The notes beneath the pieces are model-generated. The model was not told the origin of the DNA, searched no databases, and worked only from the letters and a program-made list of their open reading frames with translations. Shown here one piece after another: positions 21,460-32,031 of a stretch of 64,000 nt of DNA. The stretch lies in the NCBI GenBank assembly GCA_900618795.1, contig UYJD01000010.1:1090068-1154067 (forward strand), written 5' to 3'. Origin of the DNA: Cyanodermella asteris (Eukaryota; Ascomycota; Lecanoromycetes; Ostropales; Stictidaceae). Both the position numbers and the translations under genes were made by a program. Each line of letters begins with the position of its first letter. The first letter of the stretch is position 1.

Positions 21460-23625
21460 CTTGACTGATCTGGGGGCGGTTCTCGTGAAGGTAGTCGTGA
21501 GGTTCGTAAGAGTGAATGTGAATCCGAAAGAGTGTTACTGAAGGCGCGCTGCGCTGTGTGAAGGAAAGAAGGCTTTGGTTGTTGGTGATGAAATGATTTG
21601 CTTGGGATTCGAGACCGAAGAGCGATGGACTTCCAACGTCTTTATAGCATTGAGTCTTCCGCTGTGCGACTCCCAAAGATGTTCCATTCTGCACGAGGCC
21701 GCCTCCGAGGTTCCATTGTTGTCGAGCTTCGGCAAAATGTCGTATGTTCAGGCAAACTTGATGCTGGCACTGCCCCGAGGTTGCTGTCGAGAGAGGTCTC
21801 GGATGTGCATGCAAGAGCGCAAGGGCCAGAGTTCGTGCATTGCATGGTAGTGCATATGGCGATATTACCGCTCGGGAGCGGTCATGTTACAGAGAAGAGG
21901 GAGTCGTAGTAATCGGTGTTGGTGTTTCAGAAACCAAGATTCCGTCAAGGTCCATGCATGGCCTCGTGGGCGCTTCAGAAGGCTCTGCCTGTCTGAAACA
22001 GGGGCCAGTGATTGATGCTAGCATCAGGCTGCGGAGTCACAGGCTGCGAGGGAATTATTGCTCCAAGAAGCAGTGTGTCGGGCTGATTATTCCCCACGAT
22101 ATTGATTCGCAGTCGCCCGTGAGGCATCTTTGGTCAGCATACGCGCATCCAAACCCGGACTTGGACAGCAGGGCGACGTTATGATCTGTACTAGTAGAGA
22201 AATGGACTGGCTCGTAAGCGCAGAGTATTGTTCTGATGTGCTGTAAGTCAGCTCAAAGACTGTGCTCGCAGGAAATTGATTCAGCGTAAGACTGTTCGCC
22301 ACGAGGCTGCCATTAGTATCCAAGGTCAGGTCGTCATAATTGTCGTCAAAGTGACAGGCGTAGTATCATCAAATACTCTTCCGGTGCTGGACGCTTCATA
22401 CTGGACAAATACTCTCGTTAAGCGCACTCATGTGTCATTCTTGAGGCTGATGGTGGGCGACATGCCCGGCTGATTGTGTGTCTCAGTTCAAGTGGTATGC
22501 GTAGGGGTAAAAATCGTCCCGGGAGTATCTCATTGTCAGTAGGTCAGACTGCATTCGGGTAGCGTTACAAGCTCAAGGAAGGCCGGCATACAGGCTGTCG
22601 ATGCATTAAAGGTGGGTCACAGCCATAACGCCTAGAAGCGACGTTTAGCGACCACGGCAACAAAAGTCTGACGAAGCATTGTCAGCCACCGTGCCATTCC
22701 CGCAATGTAACCCTTTTTTCAGGTACGCAGCTCGTAGGGCTGGACACTTGTAGCAGACTCGCAGGTACAGTATGCTGGAGGTTGCAACAGGAGAACTGCA
22801 CACTGGTACTGGGGGAGAGACAGCATTGCCGAACATCGGTTTCAGGATTCGGCCCGAGCGATCCTCCAACGATCTCGATGCCTATTCGGGACACACCACA
22901 ACACCCCCCTGATTCTTGACAAGCCGGCGACGAGGACGTGGTGTACTAGTGTTGCACCCATCTGGTTACCCAGCTGCTGCGTCTGACTTGAAACACGGAG
23001 CAGCCTGTTTCTTTCGTGGTCTCTGAGCCATCCTCTGACGGCCGTTGCGGTCTGAAACACCATCTCCTCTTTGTCGCTGCTACTGGATTCTCTCCGCATC
23101 CTGGCAAGCCGGAAGAAGTCGTACGACCACCGGCTTCAGCTGTCAGTGCCAGCCGAATTCTTGCTGATGGGCTTCGAGTGTCTAGCAATTGATCTGCAGG
23201 ACAGTATCGCTGATAGCGATTGTTGTCGATCGAAATCATAACTAGACTACGCCTTCGCCCAACGCTGACACCGGCGTGGGTATTGGCATCATCTTATCCA
23301 CTGGCTTCAAAGCTTCAACTCCGATTGGAACAATTTTGGTCTGAATGAGACGTGTTCAAATTTCATTCTAGTCTTGGAATCTCCTTCGACAGCTCGAGCC
23401 ATTGAACCAGCAAGGACTCGCTATACAACCCCGCAACACAGCTAATCCTTGCTGACAGTCAGGCGTCGAATACAACATATAACCGCCTGTTTACGAGAGC
23501 TGCATGCTTGCGGCAGAGTGGCCGGCGGATCACCCTCAAAGTCCACTCGACTCAACCTTCCGCCACCCTGCGATCCCACTTCCCGTTACGGATGCAAATT
23601 TCCCGTCCGAGGGCCACTTCACACG
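21460..23625. other. Intergenic stretch, 2.2 kb
   Basis: Upstream DNA of two divergent genes (secreted barrel protein and DUF202 protein). It contains a 14-bp perfect palindrome (listed separately) but no gene I can support. Minus-strand frames at 22842-23239 lack any recognised domain. Confidence 0.5.
22013..22026. promoter_or_regulatory. 14-bp perfect palindrome TGATGCTAGCATCA
   Basis: The site reads the same on both strands. It sits about 550 bp upstream of the secreted barrel protein start and 1.6 kb upstream of the DUF202 gene. A dimeric regulator site is possible. No known consensus is claimed. Confidence 0.25.
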
Positions 23626-24120
23626 ATGCTCCCTCGCCTCCGTACACCCTTGTACAAGAACACGGGGTCGGTCGCCCGCGACCACCTCGCCTCGGAACGC
23701 ACATTCCTAGCCTGGATGCGCACCGGTCTCGGTTTCATAGCTCTGGGTATCGCCATTGAGCGCTTCTCCCAGCTAGACCTAGCCGAGCTGGTGACTGCGC
23801 TCAAAAATACCGAGCAACAGCATCAAGCTGCCATTATTGGACCAGACACGACTTCGACTCGGAATCGCGGCGAGAGGGAAGGAGATGAGAAGTATAGCAG
23901 CAAGGGTCAGTCACAGTTACTGGTTAGTACTTTGCTTGGGACGGGTACGGGCTCCATCGCGTATGGTACGTCGAGGTATTTTGTGAATCTACGTTTGCTT
24001 GAGCAGGGATTCTTTAAACCGGCGTATCACGGCCCGGCTGTGTTGAGCATTGCTATGGCCGGTCTGGCTGGAGGTGTGTACTACAATACTGTAAGGAACA
24101 AGCACAACGGCACTTCGTGA
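23626..24120 (+). CDS. DUF202 (YidH-like) membrane protein
   Basis: 164-aa multi-pass membrane protein. The start is the ATG at 23626 (MLPRLRTPLYKNTGSVARDH); the upstream extension has no in-frame ATG. The DUF202 core is SVARDHLASERTFLAWMRTG followed by a first membrane helix (LGFIALGIAIERF). A hydrophilic insert (residues 60-100) comes next, then two more helices (LLVSTLLGTGTGSIAYGTSRYFV and AVLSIAMAGLAGGVYYNTV region). Fungal members are vacuolar or endomembrane proteins of poorly known role; some yeast relatives belong to polyphosphate-linked vacuolar complexes, which is not shown here. It is convergent with the next gene, with 112 bp between the two stops. Confidence 0.85.
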   Translation: MLPRLRTPLYKNTGSVARDHLASERTFLAWMRTGLGFIALGIAIERFSQLDLAELVTALKNTEQQHQAAIIGPDTTSTRNRGEREGDEKYSSKGQSQLLVSTLLGTGTGSIAYGTSRYFVNLRLLEQGFFKPAYHGPAVLSIAMAGLAGGVYYNTVRNKHNGTS

Positions 24121-24232
24121 GTGTAACATTCATCGTCTTTCGATCGCTAGCGAAGCTGCCAAGGGGGTATCTCTATGTCATAATAATCGTGCAGGCTGTT
24201 CCGACCTGTCCTGCGTCCTCGCATTGGACTCC

Positions 24233-26836
24233 TCACATTCCCAGCTCATCGTCACTATCGATGTCTTCGTCGACATATTGAGGCTTCTTGACCACTCTCC
24301 CTGAAGTGCGGAGATTGGTCACCCTGGTTCCCTCGCGCAGATACAACGACGTGCCTGATTCGGTGCTCAACCGAGTCCGCCGCTGAGCCACGATTGCCGC
24401 TGACCGCAATTTGGGCTCACTTATACTATGTTTGAGTATTTTGGTGACTGGCGGAACCACTATCTGCAAGCAGGCTTGCCTGGACCCACCGAGACCTGAT
24501 TCAAGCGTTCGTGTTCGAGACGAGCGCACGCTATTGATGTCATCGTGGTTGGTCGCACCTGGCGGGGAGATTGTGGAGGAGCGTTGGCTTTCATCTGCTG
24601 TGTGCCAACCGCCAGTTGAGCAACTTTCTTTGTCCGACTCTTCAATATCCTCCTCTCGAGACTGCTTGCACGTCTCGTGCGTTTTGGATTGGTTTTGAGA
24701 ACTTCGAGAGCATCGACGCAGTTCGCTCCGGAACTTGACTTGAGGGGTCTTAGCCACCCATTCTGAAATGCTCTCTTCCCAACGGAAACTCGTAGCTGGC
24801 CGTCGAGGTGGCTCAACATACGAACTTGAAGGTGTGCCATAATCTGCGATGTGTGATTCCAACGCTTCAGCCTCTTCTTCCATCTCCAATGCCATATCGA
24901 GGTTTTGCTTGCTTGGTTGCCGTTCCGCGAACTCAAATGCCGCGGTGACGGCAATCTGGGCATAAATGCTGGAATCACGCTCACGTGACAGATCAAGCAG
25001 CTGGTTACCGACTTCCTCAAAACAAGACCGGGCTCCGAGTCGGCGTGCAGTGGCCACATCTTCGGCGATCGCGGTCACGAAGTGTGCGAGAATATTCAGC
25101 CATTCTTCCCTGCTTTCCTTTGGTTCGAGAGCGGAGTTTGGGTTGCGGATGACTGGCAGCTGCGCTGATTCTGTTTCGTTGAATGTCTCAACAATGATTC
25201 GGGACAAGTTTAGCATGTTGAGAATGCAATCCTGGAATTGCGTGGTTGGCTCAATGGCAATTACCTCCTGAGCGAGTGCAATCTGTCGGAAAAGGCTCTC
25301 GTGCACCACAAAAGCAGGATTGTCCGGTGACGGCCGAAGAATGATGAATACGGCTAGAGCCTCGAGCACGCAAGCGAACAAGTATGGCATCGAAGTCAGA
25401 TTGGGTGTGTTGTCTTTTGATCTAGTTCTGTCGAGGGCCATGGGCTTGGTCAACCTTGTGCTTCGTCTCTGGTTACTCTTCATTCGGAGTTTGTGCGCGA
25501 GGTCATCGACCTGTAAAGGATTACCCGTCACCGCACATTTGAATACGGCGTTGATCACAGATACAATACTCTGTTTGGTTTCGTGTCTGGGCCTCTGCAT
25601 CAGATCGTCCATGCAGAAACTCCAAAGCGCTTTGCGTTTATGGTCCATGAACCATTTCAGTCCCTGGCGACTAGAGGCAAGAGCAGTTTCGAGAAACCGC
25701 CAAAGGAGATGTCCACGATCAAACAGCTTCCCGAAGTCTTTGAGACTTAACACCAATTCATTGAAGGTATCTTCCGAGGCGTGGAAAGTATCGCCGTGCT
25801 CGATTTGCATTTCCATCAAAGCCTCAAGGATCTGCACACCACCATCCACGAAATCCTTGCGAGCACAAAGGAATGCCCACCGGGTGGCAATGTGAAATGG
25901 TATAAGTAGCTCACGCGTAGCATCAGCCAAGATTGCGACACTGTGCGCACGAACGACCTCTCGCAGTGGACGATACCCTGCTCGTGGATTCTGAGATAAG
26001 CTTTCCAAGTTCGAATACACGATCTCCGTAATGTCCCCGGGAGTACCACTCAGAGCTTCTGCTGTCAAATCCTCAGCCTCTATGATGTACTGGGGCACCT
26101 TCGAAAGACATGTAGCAAATAGTGATCGTGTTCCCCGCCGGTCGTTAAGCCGAATGTCGGCGAGCGAATCGGTTGCGTTCAAAATTGTGCTCAAACTCGT
26201 TTCGATGCCAGCACAGATATGCTCGCTTCCACGAAGGATATCTGCATGTGACCTTGATACTGTGACGGCATAATTTCGCTTCTTAACCACTGCCGGGCTC
26301 GATTGATTGATTCTGCGCCGTTGAGAAGATGATGGAGGCGTTCGAAGGGCTGTCAACAGCTGTGAGACTGGTATTCGAGGCGTAGCAAGGATGTGATCAT
26401 TCCTGACTGATCCGACCTCTCCTGTCGCACCGTTTCGCACAGGGCGTCCCCTTCCACGGCCTCCAGCTCCTCGAGTCGAGTATGTGTGTCTTGGACGCTT
26501 TGCAGGTCTGCCAGGAGCCCAATCAGGGTCATCTCCCAGCTCTTGACCTCCACTTCTCTTGAGCGATGGCGATACGTTGTCAAAGTTTGTTTCAGCCTTC
26601 GGCCTTCCCACTGGTGCTATCGTAGCCCTTTCTCTCTCAAAATAGTGCTCGTGCTTCTTCCTGATCGTGGCGATTCGAGATGTGAGTGACCTGAGCAGCC
26701 GCTGACATCGGGAAGAGGTCCAGATAGATCCATCGTCATCATCATCATCTAGGAGCTTGTTATACTGTCGCGGCGGAGGCCGCCTGGTCGGTGTCTCCAT
26801 TAAGGGGCTGTGGGCATTGTCAACGGTGCGATCCAT
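24233..26836 (-). CDS. Large nuclear AT-hook protein of unknown function
   Basis: 867-aa single-exon protein, start ATG at 26836. I do not recognise a named family. Visible features are an acidic run (DDDDDD, residues 30-35), a basic helix (IRKKHEHYFERER), an NLS-like block (GRPAKRPRHT, about 109-118) and an AT-hook-like GRGRGRP (126-132). A long alpha-helical middle (about 220-640) has no repeats I can align. A conserved-looking motif FRWEESISEWVAKTPQVKF sits in the C-terminal third, before a Ser/Arg-rich tail ending in acidic DEDIDSDDELGM. This suggests a chromatin or nuclear scaffold protein. The WEESISEWV block may be a good anchor for profile searches. Confidence 0.8.
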   Translation of the reverse strand: MDRTVDNAHSPLMETPTRRPPPRQYNKLLDDDDDDGSIWTSSRCQRLLRSLTSRIATIRKKHEHYFERERATIAPVGRPKAETNFDNVSPSLKRSGGQELGDDPDWAPGRPAKRPRHTYSTRGAGGRGRGRPVRNGATGEVGSVRNDHILATPRIPVSQLLTALRTPPSSSQRRRINQSSPAVVKKRNYAVTVSRSHADILRGSEHICAGIETSLSTILNATDSLADIRLNDRRGTRSLFATCLSKVPQYIIEAEDLTAEALSGTPGDITEIVYSNLESLSQNPRAGYRPLREVVRAHSVAILADATRELLIPFHIATRWAFLCARKDFVDGGVQILEALMEMQIEHGDTFHASEDTFNELVLSLKDFGKLFDRGHLLWRFLETALASSRQGLKWFMDHKRKALWSFCMDDLMQRPRHETKQSIVSVINAVFKCAVTGNPLQVDDLAHKLRMKSNQRRSTRLTKPMALDRTRSKDNTPNLTSMPYLFACVLEALAVFIILRPSPDNPAFVVHESLFRQIALAQEVIAIEPTTQFQDCILNMLNLSRIIVETFNETESAQLPVIRNPNSALEPKESREEWLNILAHFVTAIAEDVATARRLGARSCFEEVGNQLLDLSRERDSSIYAQIAVTAAFEFAERQPSKQNLDMALEMEEEAEALESHIADYGTPSSSYVEPPRRPATSFRWEESISEWVAKTPQVKFRSELRRCSRSSQNQSKTHETCKQSREEDIEESDKESCSTGGWHTADESQRSSTISPPGATNHDDINSVRSSRTRTLESGLGGSRQACLQIVVPPVTKILKHSISEPKLRSAAIVAQRRTRLSTESGTSLYLREGTRVTNLRTSGRVVKKPQYVDEDIDSDDELGM

Positions 26837-27869
26837 GTGGAATTGATCGTTCGAGTGTGATTCTGTTGCTGTTCATGATATTTTGACTGCGCAAAATTCT
26901 GTACTAGCAGGTCATATTCAGATTTGCGGAGCGCTGCGTCTAAAGCATATACTGAAGCGCTATTGTACCTAGTCAAGCAAGGTGGTGTAAGTCAGTTCGA
27001 TGCCGTAGCAATGGAGCTTTGAAGTAAACAGCAGCAGCGCCAAGCTCGCCTCGGATAAACCCGGCTCCGCTGTGGCCGAAGTCAAAGCACGGGTCACTAC
27101 CAAAGTAATAGTTGGAGCAGATCACTCAGATTACAGGAAGTCTTGCGCCTTTCGACGTTGACATTGCAAACATTTACCTTGATGCCTTGCCGCAGCACAG
27201 TTGCGCGTACACTCCCATAGATACAGCCATCACCCGTATTCTTACAGAGAAGGGCGATGATTCTGCTCACCAGGATCTGCGAAACTCGTCAATTCTTCGG
27301 GACCTTTGCGGATCAAGGACTGAGCTTCCCAAAAGAAGTGTTGCCGAGAGAACGCGGTCGATGTATGCAGTTCCTGCAACATGGATTGAATGCTCTGTGC
27401 ACATACCCAGAGCCATGTCATTGTGTGCTCTATAGAAATTGGTGCTTCTAATCCTCCTATATCTTCCTGAGATGGCTGAAATGAATGTGCTGTGACCCAC
27501 GTGTCAGTCCCCATTTTCAACCCAACGATTGCATGGGTTTCTGAAACGAATGTATTGTGACGAATGTAGAGCTGAAGATTCGGTGCGCGGAAGCTCATCA
27601 GTGGCTCAACACGAGACTGCTAGGCGACAGCGTTCCGGACGCGCTTTCACGATGAATGGTGGATAGTGGACGATGCTATTGATGTCGATAAGCAGTTTGA
27701 AGGGGGACTGACCTGTATGTCATATTGAGCTTGGTCAATACGCTCTGGCATCTTACTGTTGGCCAGACAGCTGCTTGCCGTGACGGTCACACCAAGGCAG
27801 TGTCCAATCTACTATATTACACAGACTCTCAACAGCGGTGAGGATGCAGCTTCCTACACACCCGCAACC
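26837..27869. other. Intergenic stretch between AT-hook protein and P450
   Basis: About 1 kb serving as upstream DNA for two divergent genes. A minus-strand frame at 27242-27598 (118 aa, begins MSFRAPNLQLYIRHN) has a real ATG but no domain and is not called. Confidence 0.5.
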
Positions 27870-29760
27870 ATGGCCCAGAGCACATCTGTCCTCGCTTGGC
27901 CTTCGGTATCCTCAGCAATGAGCGTCAATCCACTTGCATGGGTCCCCACTTGGGGGACTATACTGCTTCTCACCTACTTTCTCCCAGGCCTGGTACGAAA
28001 CCACCTCAGACCCTGGGTCCGATACTGACAGCACAGCTTCTCCTTGCAGCACTCGGCCAAGCAGCCTACAACCATTACTTCCACCCCCTCGCCGGTCACC
28101 CCGGCCCCTGGTTCCCCAGCACCAGCCGGCTCTGGTGGATCTATCATTCCCTCACCGGCGACCTGCACCGCCAACTCGTCCTTCTCCACCGACGCTACGG
28201 CCAAACCGTCCGCATCGCGCCCGACGAGATCTCGTATACGCACCAGCAAGTCTGGAAGGAGATTTACGCGCCTCGGCCGGGTAAGCTGGCGTACGAGCGG
28301 GACGGGCGGGATCTGGTCAACGAAACCTCGGATATATTGTCTTCGGACCGCGTCAAGCATGCGCATGTTAGGAGATTGCTGGCGCATGGGTTTTCGGAGA
28401 AGGCTCTCAGGGAGCAGGAGTCTTTGGTCGTGCAGTATGCGGAGGAGTTGATTGCGCAGTTGGGGAGACGGTGTGATGAGGGTGAAGATGGGGTTTCGGA
28501 GCCTCAGAACATGTCGCTGTGGTTCAATGTGAGTTTCGTGCTACAAGAGATGTGAGTCTATCAAGCTGACCTTTTGAAAGCTTTATACATTCGACGTTGG
28601 TGGGCAGCTCATCTTCGGCGAGGACTTTGGCTCATTGAGCAGCGAAACTCTCGATCCACACATCCTCACCATGTTCCAAGGAATCAAGTTCATCAGCTTT
28701 TCACGCAGTCTGAACCGCGTTCCCGGTTTTCAAATCATCTGGCGCACTCTGCTTCCTCTTGCGGTCTGGCTTCGAAAATACATCATTCCCAAGAGAATGA
28801 ACGATGCTCGAGAAGGGCGATTGAATCGAGCCAAAGGATTGGTAAGTCCTCATTGCGAAATAGGTCCTCCTTTCGTAGAGGTGCCTGTTGAGCTGATCAG
28901 CTTGATTTCCAGATTGATCGCCGTCGAACCAGGAACCTGCCGTACACGGATCTCATCTCTAAGCTTGTCGAGAACACCGCTGCCGGAACCTTCCCGCTCC
29001 ACGAACTCTATCAAAACGCCGACACGCTGCTCGTAGGCGGCAGCGAGACCGCCGCAACGCACCTGAGCGCGGTCGTATTTTACCTCGCTACCCATCCGAA
29101 GGTCTACCGCCGCCTGGCCAACGAGCTTCGAAGCACCTTCTCCGATCCCACGGCCATCACGTCCCACACCATAACAACCGAGACGTGTCCCTACCTCCTC
29201 GCCGTCTTGAGCGAGACGCTCCGCCTCTTCCCACCCACCGCAATCCTCCTCCATCGTCTCGTCCCGCCCGGCGGAGACGTGATTCACGGAAAACACATCC
29301 CAGCCGGCACGGCGGTGGGAGTGAACCAATTCGCATCCGGGCGTGACCCACTGAACTTCACGCGTCCAGACGAGTTCCTCCCAGAACGCTTCCTGGAGAG
29401 CGAGTATTCCAGCCCAAACAGCGAGTTTTCGAGCGACGCGCGCGAGGTGCATTCGCCGTTCAGCGAGGGACCGAGGAACTGTATTGGACGGAAATTGGCA
29501 TATGTGGAGGTCAGGGTTGCGGTTGCGAGGTTGGTTTGGGAGTTTGAGGTGCTGCTGGAGAGGGAATCGAGGAATTGGGTGGAGGTGCAGGATATCTTTG
29601 TGGTATGTATTTCGAGTGTTGTGCGGGGTTTTTTGGTTTATTGGAGTGAGTTGCTGACTGGGAGGCATAGGGATGGCAGAAGCCGCCGCTTATGGTGAGA
29701 TTGAAGCGTGCGAGTCATTGCTCGGGAATTGAGAAGGGAGGAGAGGACTTGGGTGAGTAG
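27870..29760 (+). CDS. Cytochrome P450 monooxygenase
   Basis: Membrane-anchored microsomal P450, 551 aa. Start is ATG at 27870 in context ACCATGG. Proposed exons are 27870-27992, 28037-28528, 28581-28841, 28913-29602 and 29671-29760, all in phase 0. The first intron (44 nt, with TACTGAC near the acceptor) is the least certain. N-terminal anchor is WGTILLLTYFLPGL; the proline-rich hinge is FHPLAGHPGPWFP. Catalytic signatures are all present: I-helix GGSET (334-338), K-helix ETLR (393-396), PERF (449-452) and heme loop FSEGPRNCIGRK with Cys482. The sequence resembles fungal CYP groups of the isotrichodermin hydroxylase type, but the substrate cannot be assigned. No cluster partner genes flank it. 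Confidence 0.93.
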
Positions 29761-30720
29761 AGGTGATGGTTGTACGTTCGAGTTCGGATTGTCCTGGAGG
29801 AAATTCCGTTGTGAGTATCCACGAGGGCCTTCGACTTCTGGTATGCAGGTTTCTATTTCAGTCATCGTCAGCTAGTCTGACAGGACTCGATATTTGAGGC
29901 CGCCGGAAAGAGAGCATGGTTCTGATTCTCAAAACATGTTAGATCAACGTAGCCGGTTTAGGTTTATTGGGCTGAATACGTTGAGCTAGAGTAGTAAAGA
30001 AATAAATCATGGTCAGATCAAGCCCTCCAATCTCAAGGCCGGAGAGGCATTCAATACCACATATTCACTGGCAAAACGTGGAGACAATGCCAACGGAACA
30101 CGAGAAAAAGTTGGGTCTGGCTATAGCGGATTTCCGATGGTAAATGAGAGAGGCAGTAGATCAATTTCGAGCATTCGGGACAATGGTATGTCTCACAGAT
30201 TGCAGGAGCCTCGCCAGGTCAAGTAACACCTGACAGGACGCGAAGCATTGCTTCATGCTCAATAGATGTATATATGCCATTCCATTCAATCTCCTGTTTC
30301 CTGTTATCACCCAGCAATGAGCCAGACTGATGTGTAGATCGGAGGAGTCTTGAGGGTCGACTGGACGCTGGTGCTGATCATAGGTTCCACAACGATGCTT
30401 GCAATGCTGTCCGTTACCCAGCTCTTGGCCGAAGCGCTGTGTGTCCTGGTCACCACGAAGGAAAGTTCGGTATTGCGGATAGCCACCATTTATTCCGCAG
30501 CAAAGTGCAAATTCTTTGCTAGTGCCGAAAGTACGAGTGCAGCATACCCGTTTGAGGTGGTTTGTCGGCTGCATGCTGGCGTTGCAAATCGATACATCGC
30601 TTTAGCACAACAAGCATGTGCGCATCGAAAGTGGTCGTCATTCCAGAACTCCATACGCCGCGCTGATGCCGTGAAAAGACTTTTGGTGAGAAATTATCAT
30701 CCTCGATCCAGATTCGATGA
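29761..30720. other. 3' intergenic stretch between P450 and RLP24
   Basis: Convergent region of about 960 bp. No domain-bearing frame is seen; the minus-strand frame 30161-30574 is not supported by any family. Confidence 0.5.
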
Positions 30721-31322
30721 TCATTCGACATCCATCTCGTCCTCGAGTCCACCACCAACCAACATTCTCGTGCGCTCCAACTTTGTTCTCTCGGTCTTCT
30801 CCTCAAGCTGTTCCGCATCCACCTTCATCTCCACTTCATCCTTGGCCACCTTGTCCCGATACATTGGCGGCAGCAAATGTTGATTCTCCGCCACCAGTTT
30901 CCGATCTGCCTCGAGCTGCCTCTGCTTATTACCGGCCATGCGCCTCTTGTAGAACTGTCGTTCCCTGCGAGCGCGGATCTCGGCCACGCGGTCCATGGCC
31001 TTGATGGTGGTCTGAATGTGCTCGCGGTTGTAGCGCATGGGAACGTTGCGGCGGGCGGCAAACTGCAGGGTGGAGTCGACGGTCATCTCCTTGTTGTGTG
31101 CGGCGCGGAAAGCCTTCGTCCAGGCTAGTTTGCGGGGGTTACGCTTCATTTTGAAGTTCTTGTGGCATTTTGAGCGGCAGAAGCGGAAGACTTTTGCGTC
31201 GTTGCGGACGAAGGTTATGCCTTTGGAGGGGTAGCAGGGCTGACTGCAGAAGTAGCACGTTTCGATCCTGTAAAAGTTAGTATACGGTATAGTTCCTCTA
31301 CTGAGGGAGGTCCGTACCTCAT
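30721..31322 (-). CDS. RLP24: Ribosome biogenesis protein RLP24
   Basis: Nucleolar/pre-60S assembly factor, a paralogue of ribosomal protein eL24. It is released from pre-60S particles by the AAA ATPase Drg1 (known for yeast). 183 aa in two exons. Exon 1 is only 5 nt (31322-31318, ATGAG) and exon 2 is 31267-30721. The joined start reads [18 protein letters not shown]. Zinc-binding cysteines are C6, C9, C32 and C36 ([12 protein letters not shown]). The conserved core is [20 protein letters not shown], then a basic helical tail ([18 protein letters not shown]) and an acidic end ([10 protein letters not shown]). The family is about 190-200 aa, so this is full length. It is head to head with PAM18. 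Confidence 0.96.
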
Positions 31323-31590
31323 CTTGACGTGCTGTTGAGGGAAATGTGGTGGTGGTGAGGAAATATTCGCGATCACCACTGCTCTGTGACCGGGCTCTCT
31401 CTGACCGAAAAAGAAAATGTTCGTCGGAGTTGTGGAGAAGCGGGTGGCCCGTGCGCGTTCTTTCGAGGTCCGCAACTTTCCTCCTTTGAACGAAGCGCAT
31501 CTCCTCATCGACCACTAGACCCTTTTCACTTGAGTGATCTATCGCAGGACTTGCGTACAGAGGTATCGAAAGATCCCAGTCAATTTGAAC
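31323..31590. promoter_or_regulatory. Shared divergent promoter of RLP24 and PAM18
   Basis: Only 268 bp separate the two start codons, which face away from each other. The space must hold both promoters and leaders, so co-regulation of ribosome assembly and mitochondrial import is possible. No TATA box stands out. Confidence 0.55.
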
Positions 31591-32031
31591 ATGGCTTCCG
31601 CGCTGGTCTGGGGCGGTGGTATTGCGGTGGCGGCTTTCCTGGTATGCCCCGAAATGAACTCGCCAATTTCTAGTCTCTAACGCTTCGCAGGGTCGCGCTG
31701 GAGTAGTCGCATACAGGAGAAGTCGGGGAGGAGCAGCTGGAATCACGTCAAAATTCTACAAGGGAGGATTCGAGTCAAAGATGAACAAGAGGGAGGCATG
31801 CTTGATCTTGTCGTTGAAGTACGTTAGGATTCACAGCCAGCACCGGCAACTCGTGGAGATGACAGGCCAGAAGAGGCACTGACTTTGAGCAGAGAGGTCG
31901 GTCTTACGAAAGACAAGATTCGAAAGAATCACCGCAAGCTTCAGATCATCAACCATCCGGACAGAGGGGGGAGCCCGTACCTGGCCACGAAAGTGAACGA
32001 AGCAGCAGAATACCTGAACAAGCACTCATGA
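31591..32031 (+). CDS. PAM18: Mitochondrial import J-protein PAM18/TIM14
   Basis: J-domain subunit of the presequence translocase-associated motor. It is anchored in the inner membrane and stimulates mtHsp70 (known for the family). 105 aa in three exons: 31591-31641, 31691-31818 and 31893-32031. The N-terminal helix is [20 protein letters not shown]. The matrix segment [21 protein letters not shown] leads into the J-domain with [11 protein letters not shown], the HPD motif in [18 protein letters not shown], and AEYL near the end. The second acceptor could lie 3 nt earlier, changing one residue pair only. The protein is short, as in most filamentous fungi. Shares its promoter region with RLP24. 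Confidence 0.95.

Noticed and set aside
27242-27598. 118-aa minus-strand frame with a true ATG
   Set aside because: No family similarity, no signal or membrane segment, and no neighbour context. Indistinguishable from chance.
27870-29760. P450, monooxygenase (47025-48521) and reductase (56156-57214) as one metabolite cluster
   Set aside because: They are 18-27 kb apart with housekeeping and unrelated genes between them, and there is no backbone synthase (PKS, NRPS, terpene synthase).
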